Origin: an uncultured Bacilli bacterium
GTDB lineage: Bacteria; Bacillota_I; Bacilli_A; RF39; UBA660
Assembly (NCBI GenBank): GCA_910579535.1
Contig: CAJTUR010000004.1
Location: 1 to 60,212, forward strand
DNA: 60,212 nucleotides
Reading direction: 5' to 3'
Below are positions 59,860 to 60,212 of the stretch, one piece after another; within the stretch, counting starts at the first letter, position 1, and each line of letters opens with the position of its first letter. The translations under genes and the position numbers were made by a program. Under the pieces are notes generated by a model, which was given only the letters and a program-made list of their open reading frames with translations, had not been told where the DNA came from and did not search any database.

Positions 59860-60212
59860 ATGCAAAAAAGAGGATTTACATTAGTAGAGCTAATAGCGGT
59901 GATTGTGGTATTAGGAATAATCATAATGTTAGCTATATCAACATTTAAGAATGTAGGAAATCGAGTAAAAAAGGAAGCGTATCAAAATAAAGTCAATTTA
60001 ATTAAAACAAAAGCAAGTGATTACGCTAGTGCAACAAAAGTTCTAGTTACTAATGTGGATCGATTGGTAAAAAAAGGATATTTAAATGCAGATAATGAAA
60101 ATGGAGATGTTATTAATCCAGTAGATGGAAGTCGAATGAATTGTAAAATTGTTACGATGTACAAAAATGAAGGAAACTACTATGCGGATTATGTAGAAGA
60201 TGAATCAAAAGA
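59860..60212 (+). CDS. type IV prepilin-like protein, partial at window end
   Basis: The frame is open from ATG 59860 to the window edge (117 codons seen). AAAAGGAAG lies 7 bases upstream. MQKRG, then FTLVELIAVIVVLGIIIMLA: a class IVa prepilin signal with the cut before Phe and Glu5 present, followed by a helix and a domain with KKGYLNADNENGDVINPVDG and one cysteine. It could be a type IV pilin or a competence pseudopilin; the neighbouring comEA-comEC genes make the latter attractive, but no ComG ATPase is in view. Confidence 0.85.
   Translation, partial: MQKRGFTLVELIAVIVVLGIIIMLAISTFKNVGNRVKKEAYQNKVNLIKTKASDYASATKVLVTNVDRLVKKGYLNADNENGDVINPVDGSRMNCKIVTMYKNEGNYYADYVEDESK

Noticed and set aside
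1..60212. CRISPR arrays, tRNA or rRNA genes, prophage, replication origin
   Set aside because: No regularly spaced repeats, cloverleaf with CCA or T-loop motif, rRNA sequence, phage structural genes or DnaA-box cluster were seen on either strand by eye.

Overview
The window is chromosomal DNA from a very AT-rich, Gram-positive-type bacterium of the Bacillota (Firmicutes), probably a gut-type Bacilli, Erysipelotrichia or RF39-like lineage. The grounds are gene content and order: priA-fmt-rlmN-prpC-prkC-rsgA-rpe; nusB-xseA-xseB; a spoIIB/radC/mreCD/spoIVFAB/rplU/prp/rpmA/obg block that follows the Bacillus subtilis order; ComEA/ComEC; and an LTA-synthase-family enzyme. TGA is a stop codon (rsgA, rlmN, tadB), so the code is standard. 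No 16S gene or marker allows a species call.

Layout. 1-335: the 5' end of an IS110-family transposase leaving the window on the minus strand, with a structured non-coding end where a bridge RNA is expected. 336-7268: thioredoxin, a decayed gene, an NfeD/SPFH membrane pair, a frameshifted Fic gene, DUF4026/DUF2314 and DUF2130 proteins, and a membrane-anchored unknown. 7404-16876: primosome, tRNA formylation, rRNA methylation and a PP2C/PASTA-kinase/RsgA/Rpe operon in which rsmB and def are missing from their usual places; an ASCH protein and a hydrolase with a G10 tract sit there instead. 16959-21304: an accessory island with a membrane-tethered XRE regulator, two secreted proteins (one a C39-like cysteine peptidase) and two decaying genes. 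21429-36361: rnhB, LTA-synthase family, topA, recD2, a small YtxH-like protein, mutS with two unknown followers, nusB, xseAB and archaeal-type proS. 36384-41002 (minus strand): relatives of SpoIVFB, SpoIVFA, MreD, MreC, RadC, SpoIIB and SpoIVB. 41209-43055: two genes behind a perfect Fur-type palindrome and a consensus promoter, the first with a second G10 tract. 43237-48056: rplU-prp-rpmA, trmB, an HExxH protein, obg and a DUF192 protein. 48183-49261: a Cys/His-domain protein and its decayed tandem copy. 49423-54273: a compact Tad/Flp pilus operon. 54405-60212: def, a YjcZ-like peptide, ftsW, comEA-comEC and the start of a type IV pilin gene.

How the genes work together: most of the window is housekeeping (replication restart, mismatch repair, recombination, translation, cell wall growth). 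The accessory parts deal with the cell surface (Tad pilus, type IV pilin, secreted peptidase, DNA uptake). Two sequence-level themes recur. First, an extended -10 promoter commonly sits 15-20 bases before the start codon, with a GGTG-centred ribosome site between them, so leaders are extremely short. Second, short accessory genes are visibly decaying.

Starts were moved from the longest open frame wherever a ribosome site and promoter made an internal start clearly better; this is stated per gene. All family calls come from reading motifs, not from database searches.
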